A stretch of DNA of 64,000 nucleotides, taken from NCBI RefSeq assembly GCF_002161175.1, contig NZ_NFMA01000011.1, positions 28,155 through 92,154 of the forward strand, written 5' to 3'. Position numbers and translations under genes: made by a program. The notes beneath the pieces are model-generated. The model had not been told where the DNA came from and searched no databases. It saw only the letters and a list, made by a program, of their open reading frames with translations. Of the stretch, positions 51,875 to 61,027 are shown one piece after another. The DNA comes from Flavonifractor sp. An100 (GTDB lineage: Bacteria > Bacillota > Clostridia > Oscillospirales > Oscillospiraceae). Positions within the stretch are counted from its first letter, which is position 1. Each line of letters opens with the position of its first letter.

Positions 51875-51903
51875 TATCAAAAACATTAAAAAAAGGATAT
51901 AAT
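51875..51903 (+). promoter_or_regulatory. Promoter of gap
   Basis: A perfect TATAAT (51898-51903) lies 65 nt before ATG 51968 in a long A-rich stretch that could act as an UP element. The -35 (TATCAA, 51875-51880) is weak. Confidence 0.55.
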
Positions 51904-51931
51904 ATAAAGCACACAAGCAAAAGCAACCTAA

Positions 51932-52978
<1,047 letters not shown>

Positions 52979-53003
52979 GCAAAACCCATTGCTTCATCGT
53001 TCT

Positions 53004-53033
53004 GGCGCCGCCCGTTTGGGCGGCGCCTTTTTT
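53004..53033 (+). terminator. Terminator of gap
   Basis: Perfect 10-bp stem GGCGCCGCCC (53004-53013) with GGGCGGCGCC (53018-53027), a GTTT loop and six T. Confidence 0.96.
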
Positions 53034-53099
53034 GTTCCCCTGAAAGCCAAATCAGAAAAAAGAGGAATTTTCCATAGCGGAGTTGGGACCTGTCGCTTT

Positions 53100-53231
53100 C
53101 TGCGAGTATTATATTCAAAAACTAAATTTTATTTTGTCTAATTATGTAATTAAAAAATAAAAATATTTAATTTGTAGATTATAAACAATTAAATTGCGGA
53201 TTTGAGCATACTTGTCCTAGAGGTGAAAGGG
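53100..53231 (+). promoter_or_regulatory. Very A/T-rich regulatory tract before an XRE gene
   Basis: About 110 bp are nearly free of G and C, in sharp contrast to the rest of the window. They contain inverted repeats TAATTA/TAATTA around 53141-53154 and a TTTAATTTGT...ACAATTAAA pair around 53167-53196. No single -10 can be chosen among the many A/T hexamers. Confidence 0.5.
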
Positions 53232-53561
53232 ATGAGCTATGAGATTCGGGCCAAAGAGTGGATTACAGATCATGATGTAAAGCAGAAAAAGTTAGCCGAA
53301 ACCTTTCAAATCACGGAAGCGATGCTCAGCAACTATCTCACGGGCCGGAATGAGATGCCGGTGGAGATTTTGGTCAAGCTGGCCAGGTATTTTCATATCA
53401 CGGTGGATTATTTGGTGGGGCTGAGTGATGAGCCTCAGCCGCCCATGCGTCTGCGTGAGGGCGAAGAAAAGCTGGTGGAGGATTTCCGCACCCTCTCGCG
53501 GGAGCAAAAGGAACTTATCCTGAAAAACATCCACTTCATGCAGGAACAAAACCAACGATAA
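53232..53561 (+). CDS. XRE-family transcriptional regulator
   Basis: The 109-residue protein has a Cro/C1 helix-turn-helix (DHDVKQKKLAETFQITEAMLSNYLTGR) with the common FHITVDYLVGLSD segment, then a C-terminal helix (SREQKELILKNIHFMQEQ) that probably dimerises. ATG 53232 follows GAGGTGAAAGG; TTG 53202 is less likely. Target genes are unknown; the A/T-rich tract upstream suggests that it may control itself. Confidence 0.85.
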   Translation: MSYEIRAKEWITDHDVKQKKLAETFQITEAMLSNYLTGRNEMPVEILVKLARYFHITVDYLVGLSDEPQPPMRLREGEEKLVEDFRTLSREQKELILKNIHFMQEQNQR

Positions 53562-53563
53562 AA

Positions 53564-53593
53564 CCCCCGGACCCATGTGGGTCCGGGGGTTTT
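53564..53593. terminator. Bidirectional terminator between XRE gene and mrp
   Basis: Stem CCCCCGGACCC (53564-53574) with GGGTCCGGGGG (53579-53589), flanked by AAAA and TTTT, sits between convergent genes. Confidence 0.93.
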
Positions 53594-53613
53594 CCCGTCA
53601 ATTGGGTTTGGTT

Positions 53614-54426
53614 TTACTTGTCCAGATTGGCGGCCACGTCTTCCAGATAGTTCTTCTCCACCTGCTCCACCTTGCCCTGGTCAAAGAGGGCGGCCAGAGC
53701 GGGGTCGATGGGCAGACGGGCCAGGACGGGCACGCCCAGCTCCTCGGCCACCTGGTCCAGATGGCTCTCACCGAAGATGGTGTGCTTGCTGCCGCAGTCG
53801 GGGCACTGGAAGTAGCTGTAGTTCTCCACCAGGCCCAGAACGGGAATGCTCATCATCTTGGCCATGTTCACCGCCTTGGTGACGATCATGGAGACCAGAT
53901 CCTGGGGAGAGGTGACCACGATGACACCGTCCACGGGCAGGGACTGGAACACGGTCAGGGGCACGTCGCCCGTTCCGGGAGGCATATCCACGAACATATA
54001 GTCCACGTCGCCCCACACCACATCCTGCCAGAACTGGGTGACCACACCGGCAATTACGGGGCCGCGCCAGATCACCGGATCGGTCTCGTTGGCGGTAAGG
54101 AGGTTCAGGGACATCAGCTTGATCCCCTGGGTGGTGACAGCGGGGTCGATGCCGGTATCGGTGCCGGTGGCTTTTTCGTGGATGCCGAAGGCGGTGGGGA
54201 TGGAGGGGCCGGTGATGTCGGCGTCCAGGATGGCTACCTTCTTGCCCCGGCGGGCCATGGCCACGGCCAGGGAGGCGGTGACGGTGCTCTTGCCCACTCC
54301 GCCCTTGCCGCTGACCACCGCGATCACGCGCTTGATGCTGGACTGGGCATTGGCAGGGACGTGCATGTCCCGGGAGGAGCAGTTGGAACTGCAGCTGGAA
54401 CAGTTATGGGAACAGGATTCAGACAT
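53614..54426 (-). CDS. mrp: Mrp/NBP35-family P-loop ATPase (iron-sulfur carrier)
   Basis: The 270-residue protein begins with a cysteine-rich stretch (CSHNCSSCSSNC within residues 5-16), followed by the deviant Walker A VSGKGGVGKST, MPPGTGD, and a CPDC pair near residue 218 that in homologues binds a bridging [4Fe-4S] cluster. It should carry and deliver Fe-S clusters. It is last in the minus-strand envelope block, about 100 nt after mrdA, and may have its own promoter. Confidence 0.93.
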   Translation of the reverse strand: MSESCSHNCSSCSSNCSSRDMHVPANAQSSIKRVIAVVSGKGGVGKSTVTASLAVAMARRGKKVAILDADITGPSIPTAFGIHEKATGTDTGIDPAVTTQGIKLMSLNLLTANETDPVIWRGPVIAGVVTQFWQDVVWGDVDYMFVDMPPGTGDVPLTVFQSLPVDGVIVVTSPQDLVSMIVTKAVNMAKMMSIPVLGLVENYSYFQCPDCGSKHTIFGESHLDQVAEELGVPVLARLPIDPALAALFDQGKVEQVEKNYLEDVAANLDK

Positions 54427-54525
54427 AGTGTAGGCATCTCCTTGCGTATTTTATGGAATATTCCAAAAATAAATCAGTTCAATAAAATAGTGTATCCCTT
54501 TTTCTGGTTACCGTCAAGGGAAAGG

Positions 54526-56835
54526 TCAGCGGATCATGGTATTTTCCAGTAAAAGTTCCTCCCGGGTCTCTTTGGAGGAGAAGTAGTAGGAGAGGATATC
54601 GGAGGCGATGGCAGCCAGCTCCGAACCGCTGCCTCCGTGCTCCACCACGATGGATACGGCGATTTCCGGGTCGTCGTAGGGGGCAAAGCAGACAAAGACG
54701 GCGTTGGACTCGGTCTGCGCACTGATCTGGGCGGAACCGGTTTTGGCGCCCACCTCAACCCCTAGATCGCTGAAGTACCGGGCCAGGGAGGTCTGGGTCA
54801 GCTCCAGCATGCCCAGCTTGACAGCCTCCAGGTTTTTTTCCTGGATTTCAATGGTGTCCATGACCTGGGGCTCATAGGTGTAGAGGACCTGGGAAAAGTC
54901 GTTGGATTTGACCTCCTTGAGCAGGTGGGTGGAGTAGCGGGTGCCCCCGTTGACCAGAGTGGCAATGTAGTTGGCCAGCTGGATGGGGGTGACCTGGGTG
55001 CTCTCCTGGCCGATGGCCACGGACAAAGTGCTGCCCTCGTACCAGGTGCCGCCCAGGCTCTCGGTAAATTCGGGCCCGGCCATGACACCGGCAGACTCGC
55101 TGAGCTCAATGCCCGTTTTCTGGCCCAGGCCAAACATGGAGGCATACTTTTCCAGGGTTTCAATGCCAAGCCGGCGGCCTACATCATAGAAGAAATAGTT
55201 GCAGGAGTTGGTGATGGCCTGGGTCACGTTTTGGTTGCCGTGGGTGCGGCCCCCGTTCTGGCGGTAGATCCAGCACTTGGGCTGTGGGCTGGAATAGTAG
55301 GTATAGACGCCCAGGTCCTTAATGATGGTGGAGGGGGTTATGATGTCCTCCTCCAGTCCGGCAATGGCGGTGATCATCTTAAAGGTGGAGCCGGGGGGAT
55401 ATAGACCGTTGAGGGCCCGGTTCAGCAGCGGGTTTAAAGGGTCGGCGGCGTATTCGTTGTAGTTGCGGCTGTAGTTGGCCAGATCATAGGTGGGATAGGA
55501 GGCGGAGGCCAGCACGTCTCCGCTGTTCACATCCAGCACCACGCAGGCAGCGCCCTCCACCTCTTTACTTTCCAGTTCGGGCAGGGAGGAGGCCAGAATG
55601 TCCTCTACCGCCATCTGCAAATCCAGGTCCAGGGTGAGGACGATGTTGTCCCCCGGCTCGGGCTCGGTCTGCCAGGTCTCAGAAACAATCTTGCCGTTGG
55701 TGTTCCGCTCCACCTTTTTTACACCGGAGGTGCCCCGGAGGTAGGACTCAAAGGCCAGCTCTACCCCCTGCTTGCCCACGGTGTCGTCCATTTCATAGTC
55801 CGCGGTGCCGTCGCCGTCCAGGTCCACCGTCTTGTAATACGCCCACTCGTCGGGGCTCATGGCGGCCACCCGGCCCAGAATATGGGCGGCGTAGGTGGTG
55901 TGGTACTCCCGAACAGTGGTAGCTTCGATGTTTACCCCGCCCAGAGAGAGCTCCTTCACCCGGGAGATAAAGTCGATGCTCACATCCTCGGCAAAGATAT
56001 AGGTGTTCCAGGTGATCCCCTTGGAGTAGAGGTATAGCTCATAGAGCACGCCTGCCACCGCCCGGGCATCGGCAGGGTCCATGTCGCCGATGTTCAGGGT
56101 GGGAACCTCCTCGCCGGCCGCTTTGGCGGCGTCGGCGTCCACCGCCCCCTCTCCGGAAATGGAGAAGGAGGCGCACATCTTACCCAGCAGATGTTCGGCG
56201 GTGGGCAGGGCGGAGGAATCTTCCTCCTGGACGGGGGCGGAGGTATTCCCGTCTGGGGCAGTGCCAGTAAAGAAGGCTTTGATGCGCTGCCATAAGCTGG
56301 GTTCGGGGGCGGGAGTAGGCTCCTCCTCCGTTGCTGGCTCAGGGTCCTTGGTGGGGTCCTCCTCCAGCCACTTCATGGTCAGTGCCAGCCTGCCTAGCTT
56401 GGTCAGGGTCTTGGTCTGGTTGCCCTCCTCGTCGGTGGAGACGGTGTAGTAGGGATTTTCTGTGGTGAAGACAAAGGGCTCCTCAGTGGAGATGGGCAGG
56501 GTGTCCGTCCATTCCACACCATTTTCCCGGGCAGCTCCAATGAGGGCAAGGATGGTAGCGTTGCGTTCCTCCGGGGTTTCTCCCATGTGGTTGAGGTCCA
56601 AGGTAACCTGGTACACCGCCCGGTTAGACACCAGTACCCGGCCGTTGCGGTCCAGAATCTGGCCCCGGGCAGCCTCCACCGTCTGGGTCTCAGCGATTTT
56701 ATATTGGGATTGATTGTAATAGGTCTCGCCGTTGTTGATCTGAAGGTCGTAGAGGGTGGCGCCCAGGGACAAGAAAACCAGGGACAACGCCACCACCACC
56801 GCCAGTACCCGGCGGCGAAATTGCTTGGTATCCAA
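54526..56835 (-). CDS. mrdA: Penicillin-binding protein 2 (transpeptidase)
   Basis: The 769-residue class B PBP has one N-terminal membrane helix (about residues 10-32), a dimerisation domain and a transpeptidase domain with SxxK in PPGSTFKM, a SCN motif and GAKTGSAQ. It cross-links peptidoglycan during elongation with RodA and MreCD. A low-complexity insert rich in Pro, Glu and Thr (about 160-230) makes it longer than the usual 600-700 residues. The start is TTG 56835 behind AGGAGG. rodA is not in the window. Confidence 0.94.
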   Translation of the reverse strand: MDTKQFRRRVLAVVVALSLVFLSLGATLYDLQINNGETYYNQSQYKIAETQTVEAARGQILDRNGRVLVSNRAVYQVTLDLNHMGETPEERNATILALIGAARENGVEWTDTLPISTEEPFVFTTENPYYTVSTDEEGNQTKTLTKLGRLALTMKWLEEDPTKDPEPATEEEPTPAPEPSLWQRIKAFFTGTAPDGNTSAPVQEEDSSALPTAEHLLGKMCASFSISGEGAVDADAAKAAGEEVPTLNIGDMDPADARAVAGVLYELYLYSKGITWNTYIFAEDVSIDFISRVKELSLGGVNIEATTVREYHTTYAAHILGRVAAMSPDEWAYYKTVDLDGDGTADYEMDDTVGKQGVELAFESYLRGTSGVKKVERNTNGKIVSETWQTEPEPGDNIVLTLDLDLQMAVEDILASSLPELESKEVEGAACVVLDVNSGDVLASASYPTYDLANYSRNYNEYAADPLNPLLNRALNGLYPPGSTFKMITAIAGLEEDIITPSTIIKDLGVYTYYSSPQPKCWIYRQNGGRTHGNQNVTQAITNSCNYFFYDVGRRLGIETLEKYASMFGLGQKTGIELSESAGVMAGPEFTESLGGTWYEGSTLSVAIGQESTQVTPIQLANYIATLVNGGTRYSTHLLKEVKSNDFSQVLYTYEPQVMDTIEIQEKNLEAVKLGMLELTQTSLARYFSDLGVEVGAKTGSAQISAQTESNAVFVCFAPYDDPEIAVSIVVEHGGSGSELAAIASDILSYYFSSKETREELLLENTMIR

Positions 56836-56874
56836 AGGGAAACACCTCCTGGGGAACAAAAAGGGAACGGGGAA

Positions 56875-57387
56875 CTAGGCCAGCTTGGTCCCGCCAACCC
56901 GGCGGTAGACCGCCCGGAAGAGAAGATAGAGAAAGGGGGTCCAGGCAAAGGAGAGGCAAAACTCCGGTACAGCCACCTGAAGCAGCTCAGGGAGGGTGGC
57001 CAGGTCACGAAGCAGGCCGGAAGCCACATGGAGACCACTCAACACGGCCAGAACCCCGCCGCAGCACAGCAGACAGCCGGGTAGGGTCTGGGACAGGGCC
57101 AACTGGGCGGCGGTACCGGTGGCGGTGCCCATCAGAGCCAGGAAGAAGACAGAGCCGCCAAAGCCCCCGGGGTAGGCCACCTCCCACAAAAGCCCCACCG
57201 CCATGCCAAAGCCGGTGCCGACATAGGCTCCCTCCAGCACCGCCACCGTCACTGCTGCCACAGGCAGCAGGGTGGGGGTGAAGCCGAAGAGGGGATAACG
57301 GGGAAGAATATAGGCGTCTAGCAGCCACACCGGCAGCAGGGCCAGGGCATAGACAAACCATTTGTGGATGAGATCCCGGCGGGTCAA
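56875..57387 (-). CDS. mreD: Rod shape-determining protein MreD
   Basis: The 170-residue integral membrane protein has five or six hydrophobic segments and the MreD pattern (GFTPTLLPVAAVTVAVLEG, GFGMAVGLLWE). It starts at TTG 57387 with AGGAGG at good distance. It lies between mreC and mrdA, as in most rod-shaped bacteria. Confidence 0.88.
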   Translation of the reverse strand: MTRRDLIHKWFVYALALLPVWLLDAYILPRYPLFGFTPTLLPVAAVTVAVLEGAYVGTGFGMAVGLLWEVAYPGGFGGSVFFLALMGTATGTAAQLALSQTLPGCLLCCGGVLAVLSGLHVASGLLRDLATLPELLQVAVPEFCLSFAWTPFLYLLFRAVYRRVGGTKLA

Positions 57388-57426
57388 GGTGGACCACCTC
57401 CTGTGTGAGAGACTTGGGATAAAGGG

Positions 57427-58269
57427 TTACTCCACAATGTCAAAATCCTTAATGATGAATACCTCGATGAGGGAGGAGAAGTCCACGTCGGGGACGATGA
57501 CGGCATACCGGGTCATACCCGAGGGATCGGTAAAAACCCCTTCCACGTGGCCCACCACCAGGCCGGAGGGATAGATGTCCCCCTTGCCCGAGGTGACCAC
57601 CTCGTCCCCGGAGACCAGCTGGGCCCCTTCGGGGAGATAGCTCAGGCGGAGCCGGCCCTGGTTCATCAGGGCAAAGTTGCCCTCCAGGATACCGGCGGAA
57701 TAGGTGCGGGTGACGATCCCGCCCATCTCAATGTCGGTGTTGATGATGGTGGAGACGGTACACCAGTTGCTGCCCACCGCAGACACCACCCCTACCAGCA
57801 CGCCGGTTTCGGTAATGACGCAGTTACCCGCCTGGACCCCGGACGCGGAGCCCTTGGACAGGGTGAGGGTGGACTCCCAGTTGTCGGTGGACCGGGCGGT
57901 GACCCGGGCTGACTCAAAGGTGAAGTCCCGGCGCTTTTCCTGTAGTTCCAGCAGCTGCCGCAGCTGTTCGTTCTCCCGGCTGGCCTCCTGGCCCTCACGG
58001 ACCTCCTGCTCCAGCTCGGCCACCTGCCTTTGCAGATCACTGAGCTGGTCGTGGAGCTCCTGGTAGTGGAAGACATAGTCGTATACCCCTTCTGCCCAGT
58101 CGGTCACCGCCGCGATAGCGCCCCGGACAGGGGTGGTGACGGTGTTGAAGACATTAGAGAGGGGATCGGCGTTTCCGCCCATGAGGGCGGAGGTCACCCC
58201 AATGAGAATGGACAGCAGCAGGGCGATGATGAGCAGCAATATTCCGTTGTGGCGGAGAAAGTCTTTCAC
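57427..58269 (-). CDS. mreC: Rod shape-determining protein MreC
   Basis: The 280-residue protein has one N-terminal membrane helix (about 9-28), a coiled coil (about 65-110) and the two-barrel MreC domain with SGDEVVTSGKGDIYPSGLVVG. It scaffolds the elongasome outside the membrane. GTG 58269 overlaps the maf stop by 4 nt. mreB is not present next to it. Confidence 0.94.
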   Translation of the reverse strand: MKDFLRHNGILLLIIALLLSILIGVTSALMGGNADPLSNVFNTVTTPVRGAIAAVTDWAEGVYDYVFHYQELHDQLSDLQRQVAELEQEVREGQEASRENEQLRQLLELQEKRRDFTFESARVTARSTDNWESTLTLSKGSASGVQAGNCVITETGVLVGVVSAVGSNWCTVSTIINTDIEMGGIVTRTYSAGILEGNFALMNQGRLRLSYLPEGAQLVSGDEVVTSGKGDIYPSGLVVGHVEGVFTDPSGMTRYAVIVPDVDFSSLIEVFIIKDFDIVE

Positions 58270-58868
58270 ATTGATTGCTCCTTCTGCAGGGAGTGGGTCA
58301 GCGGGTCAAGGCCCAGCTGGGCCAGCATCCGGCCCAGCAGGCATAAAGGCAGGCCCACCACATTGGAGTAGTCCCCCTGGATGCCCTCCACCAGCAGGGC
58401 GCCCCGGCCCTGGATGCCATAGGCACCCGCCTTGTCCATGGGCTCTCCGGTGGCGATGTAGGCGTCGATTTCAGGGGCGGTAAGGGGACGGAAGCGGACG
58501 GCGGTGGCCTCGTGCCGGGTGAGCACCTGCCCCTCCCGGCAGAGGGTGACCCCGGTATAGACGGTGTGGGTGCGGCCGGAGAGGGCGGTGAGCATCTCCC
58601 GGGCCTGGTCTGTGCTGTGGGGCTTGCCCAAAACCTGGCCGTCCACAGCCACCACCGTGTCGGCGGCGAGGATCATATCGCCGGGGCCGGCGGTCTGGGA
58701 AATCTCCAGGGCCTTTTGCCGGGAGAGCTCCTCCACCAGCTGGGCCGGGGTCAGCTCCGGATGGGGTAGCTCCTCGCCCCGGGCGGGGCGAATGAGAAAG
58801 TTGGTCAGGCCGATCTGTTCCAGCAGTTCCCGGCGGCGGGGGGACTGGGAGGCCAGGATGATAGACAT
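58266..58868 (-). CDS. maf: Maf-type nucleoside triphosphate pyrophosphatase
   Basis: The 200-residue protein shows the Maf signature ILASQSPRRRELLEQIGL at residues 4-21, ADTVVAVDGQVLGKP and DKAGAYGIQGRG. It hydrolyses non-canonical or pyrimidine nucleotides (dTTP/UTP type) and influences septation. ATG 58868 follows GGAGGG. It is directly upstream of mreC, a common arrangement in Firmicutes. Confidence 0.95.
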   Translation of the reverse strand: MSIILASQSPRRRELLEQIGLTNFLIRPARGEELPHPELTPAQLVEELSRQKALEISQTAGPGDMILAADTVVAVDGQVLGKPHSTDQAREMLTALSGRTHTVYTGVTLCREGQVLTRHEATAVRFRPLTAPEIDAYIATGEPMDKAGAYGIQGRGALLVEGIQGDYSNVVGLPLCLLGRMLAQLGLDPLTHSLQKEQSM

Positions 58869-58872
58869 GGTC

Positions 58873-59754
58873 TCAGCCCTCCATGTGGACCTGGGAGGGA
58901 CCATCCGACAAGGTGCCCACCACGCGCAGGGAGTGCTCCCACTGGTAGTCCCGGTCATGGAACCAGAACTCAAACCGGCCGTCCCCCCAGACCTGGAGGG
59001 ACTCCGGCTCCATCCGGTCCATAAAGTCCTCCCGGGTGAGCTCCTCCGGCTCCTCCCCCGCCTGGGCCTCGTCACGGGCCCAGGCGTTCATCTGGTCCAG
59101 CAGAGAGTCGGCGGTGAAGGTGCGCAGGCGCTCGTCCCACTTTTGGGCGTCGGATACCATGGACAGAGCGGCGGCCTGGGCGGCCTTCTGCTCCTCTTCC
59201 GGCCCGTTGTCGTAAATCAATTGGATGTCCTGACCCAGCCACTCCCCGTCGGCCTGGAACCAGTTCACCGAGCGGTTGAGGACAAAGGTGCCCAGCCCCT
59301 CCACCCACTGGCTGACCTCCTTTTTCTGCTCATCCAGAATGGCCTTCAGTTCCGGGTCCATCATGGGGGTGGGCAGGCCCACCAGCAGAAAACGGTCATC
59401 CTCCAGCCCCTGGCGCACCCGGGCCTGAATAATGGAGTCCCGGGGGGCACGGCGGCGAAGGTAGTCCAGCAGGGTGTCGTCGGCCAGAGCCACCAGACAG
59501 GTGTCCTCCTGGTGGATGGGGCCGTCCTCCTCCCGCCAGGCGGTGAGGGGGAGGGTGACCGTGCGGTACTCTGCGTCGGGCTCCTTCTCGCCACCGAAGC
59601 TGTTGGCGCCAGTGACCGCCAGGATATCAAATTCCTCACTGCCAAACTGAGCGGCCAGGGCGGCGGCCTCCGGGTGCTTGGAGGGGAGAGGGGCGGCCTC
59701 CGGGGCGGGGTCAGGCTGAGGAACGGGAGATTTCTTTCCAAAGAGCTTAAACAT
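58873..59754 (-). CDS. DUF2262 domain protein
   Basis: The 293-residue cytoplasmic protein has an acidic, proline-rich N-terminus and a C-terminal part that matches DUF2262 (a WVEGLGTFVLNRSVNWFQADGEW-type segment with ADSLLDQMNAWA). Function unknown. It lies 4 nt upstream of maf, so it is co-transcribed with the maf-mreCD genes. ATG 59754 is chosen over TTG 59760; the ribosome site (GGAAGTG) is weak. Confidence 0.72.
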   Translation of the reverse strand: MFKLFGKKSPVPQPDPAPEAAPLPSKHPEAAALAAQFGSEEFDILAVTGANSFGGEKEPDAEYRTVTLPLTAWREEDGPIHQEDTCLVALADDTLLDYLRRRAPRDSIIQARVRQGLEDDRFLLVGLPTPMMDPELKAILDEQKKEVSQWVEGLGTFVLNRSVNWFQADGEWLGQDIQLIYDNGPEEEQKAAQAAALSMVSDAQKWDERLRTFTADSLLDQMNAWARDEAQAGEEPEELTREDFMDRMEPESLQVWGDGRFEFWFHDRDYQWEHSLRVVGTLSDGPSQVHMEG

Positions 59755-59801
59755 GGGCAAACACTTCCATTTCTATATCCGATTGAGCCAAACAGGGAGG
59801 A

Positions 59802-60251
59802 TCAGGTTCCGGTGGACCCAAAGCCTCCCGCCCCCCGCTGGGTGGCGGGCAGCTCCTCCACCAGGGAGATCTGGGCCTGGATGACGGGGGTGAGCATCAG
59901 CTGGGCGATGCGGTCCCCGGGCTGGATAGTGTAGTTCTCCTGCCCAGAGTTTTGCAGGCCCACCAGGATCTCTCCCCGGTAGTCGCTGTCTATGACGCCC
60001 ACGCAGTTGGCCGGGGCAATGCCGTGCTTAATGCCCAGGCCGCTGCGGGCAAACACCAGAGCCACGTAGTCCGCCGAGGGCAGCGCGATGGCGATGCCTG
60101 TGGGGATAACCGCCCGCCCCCCTGCGGGGATGGTCACCGGGGTATCGGTGCAGGCGTGTAAATCCATGGCCGCCGCACCGGGGGTGGCGTAAAAGGGGGT
60201 GGGGATCTCCCGGCCGATCTTAGGGGAGAGGGCTTTGATCTTCAATTCCAT
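59802..60251 (-). CDS. dut: dUTP diphosphatase
   Basis: The 149-residue trimeric dUTPase splits dUTP to dUMP and PPi. The five motifs are visible: AAMDLHA, ARSGLGIKHG, GVIDSDYRGEI, GDRIAQL and the C-terminal P-loop-like RGAGGFGSTG. With the dCMP deaminase at 19656 it supplies dUMP for thymidylate synthesis. It lies in the envelope operon, 32 nt after the YczE-like gene. Confidence 0.96.
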   Translation of the reverse strand: MELKIKALSPKIGREIPTPFYATPGAAAMDLHACTDTPVTIPAGGRAVIPTGIAIALPSADYVALVFARSGLGIKHGIAPANCVGVIDSDYRGEILVGLQNSGQENYTIQPGDRIAQLMLTPVIQAQISLVEELPATQRGAGGFGSTGT

Positions 60252-60283
60252 AAAAACTTCCTCATTGTATTGATATAAATGGG

Positions 60284-60988
60284 TCAGTGGGCGGCGGGGC
60301 GGGCAGTCCCTCTGGCCTGGAGAAAGGCGTGCCAGGTCTGGGAGAGCCCTTCGTGCTCCACTTGGCGGGGTTCAAAGTGCATGCAGTGAAAGACCAGGTC
60401 CATCACAATGCCGGTGCCGAAGACGGTGATGGCCGTTCCGATTCCCGGCGGGACGCCCAGCCCTACGCTGGCGGCCAGCACGGCCCCCAGCAGAACGATG
60501 TTGATGCTGCCGATGGAAAAGCGGGGTAACCGCCGTCCCAGAGCCACCAGCATGGCGTCCCGGGGACCGCAGGACAGCCCCGGGCGCATGTAGAGGACAG
60601 CACCCACACACATGACCACCAGGCCCGCCAGCAGCAGAAGCAGCTGGGGCAGCAGGGCGGTTTGGAGGGGGACGCAGTCCATCCAGAGAAAGAGGTCCAT
60701 GGCCCAGCCTACCACCAGGGCGTCCAGGATGGTGCCCAGGCCGATGGGCTCCCGGAGGAGCAGGTCCAGCACCACCACGGCCAGGGAGATGGCAATGGAG
60801 GCCGTGCCATAGGAGATGGCGGTGTGGTTGGACAGCCCCAGATTCAGGGCGTTCCAGGGGGACAGGCCGATGTTGGCCTGCATCTGCAAATAGGTGCCGA
60901 AGCTATAGACAACCAGACCGGCGGTAGCCGCCACGGACCGCAGTCCCCGGTCCTGAAAAAAGGCGGAGAGGGAAGAAGAAGGGTGCAT
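60284..60988 (-). CDS. YczE/YyaS/YitT-family membrane protein
   Basis: The 234-residue protein has five predicted membrane segments and family motifs IGLSPWNALNLGLS and LSCGPRDAMLVALGRR. Such proteins are uncharacterised; some sit near transporters or regulators. ATG 60988 follows GGAGG. It lies 39 nt after the U32 peptidase gene on the same transcript. Confidence 0.85.
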   Translation of the reverse strand: MHPSSSLSAFFQDRGLRSVAATAGLVVYSFGTYLQMQANIGLSPWNALNLGLSNHTAISYGTASIAISLAVVVLDLLLREPIGLGTILDALVVGWAMDLFLWMDCVPLQTALLPQLLLLLAGLVVMCVGAVLYMRPGLSCGPRDAMLVALGRRLPRFSIGSINIVLLGAVLAASVGLGVPPGIGTAITVFGTGIVMDLVFHCMHFEPRQVEHEGLSQTWHAFLQARGTARPAAH

Positions 60989-61027
60989 GGGAAAAAACCT
61001 CCACAGAGTAAAGGTGTTGAGTCTATG

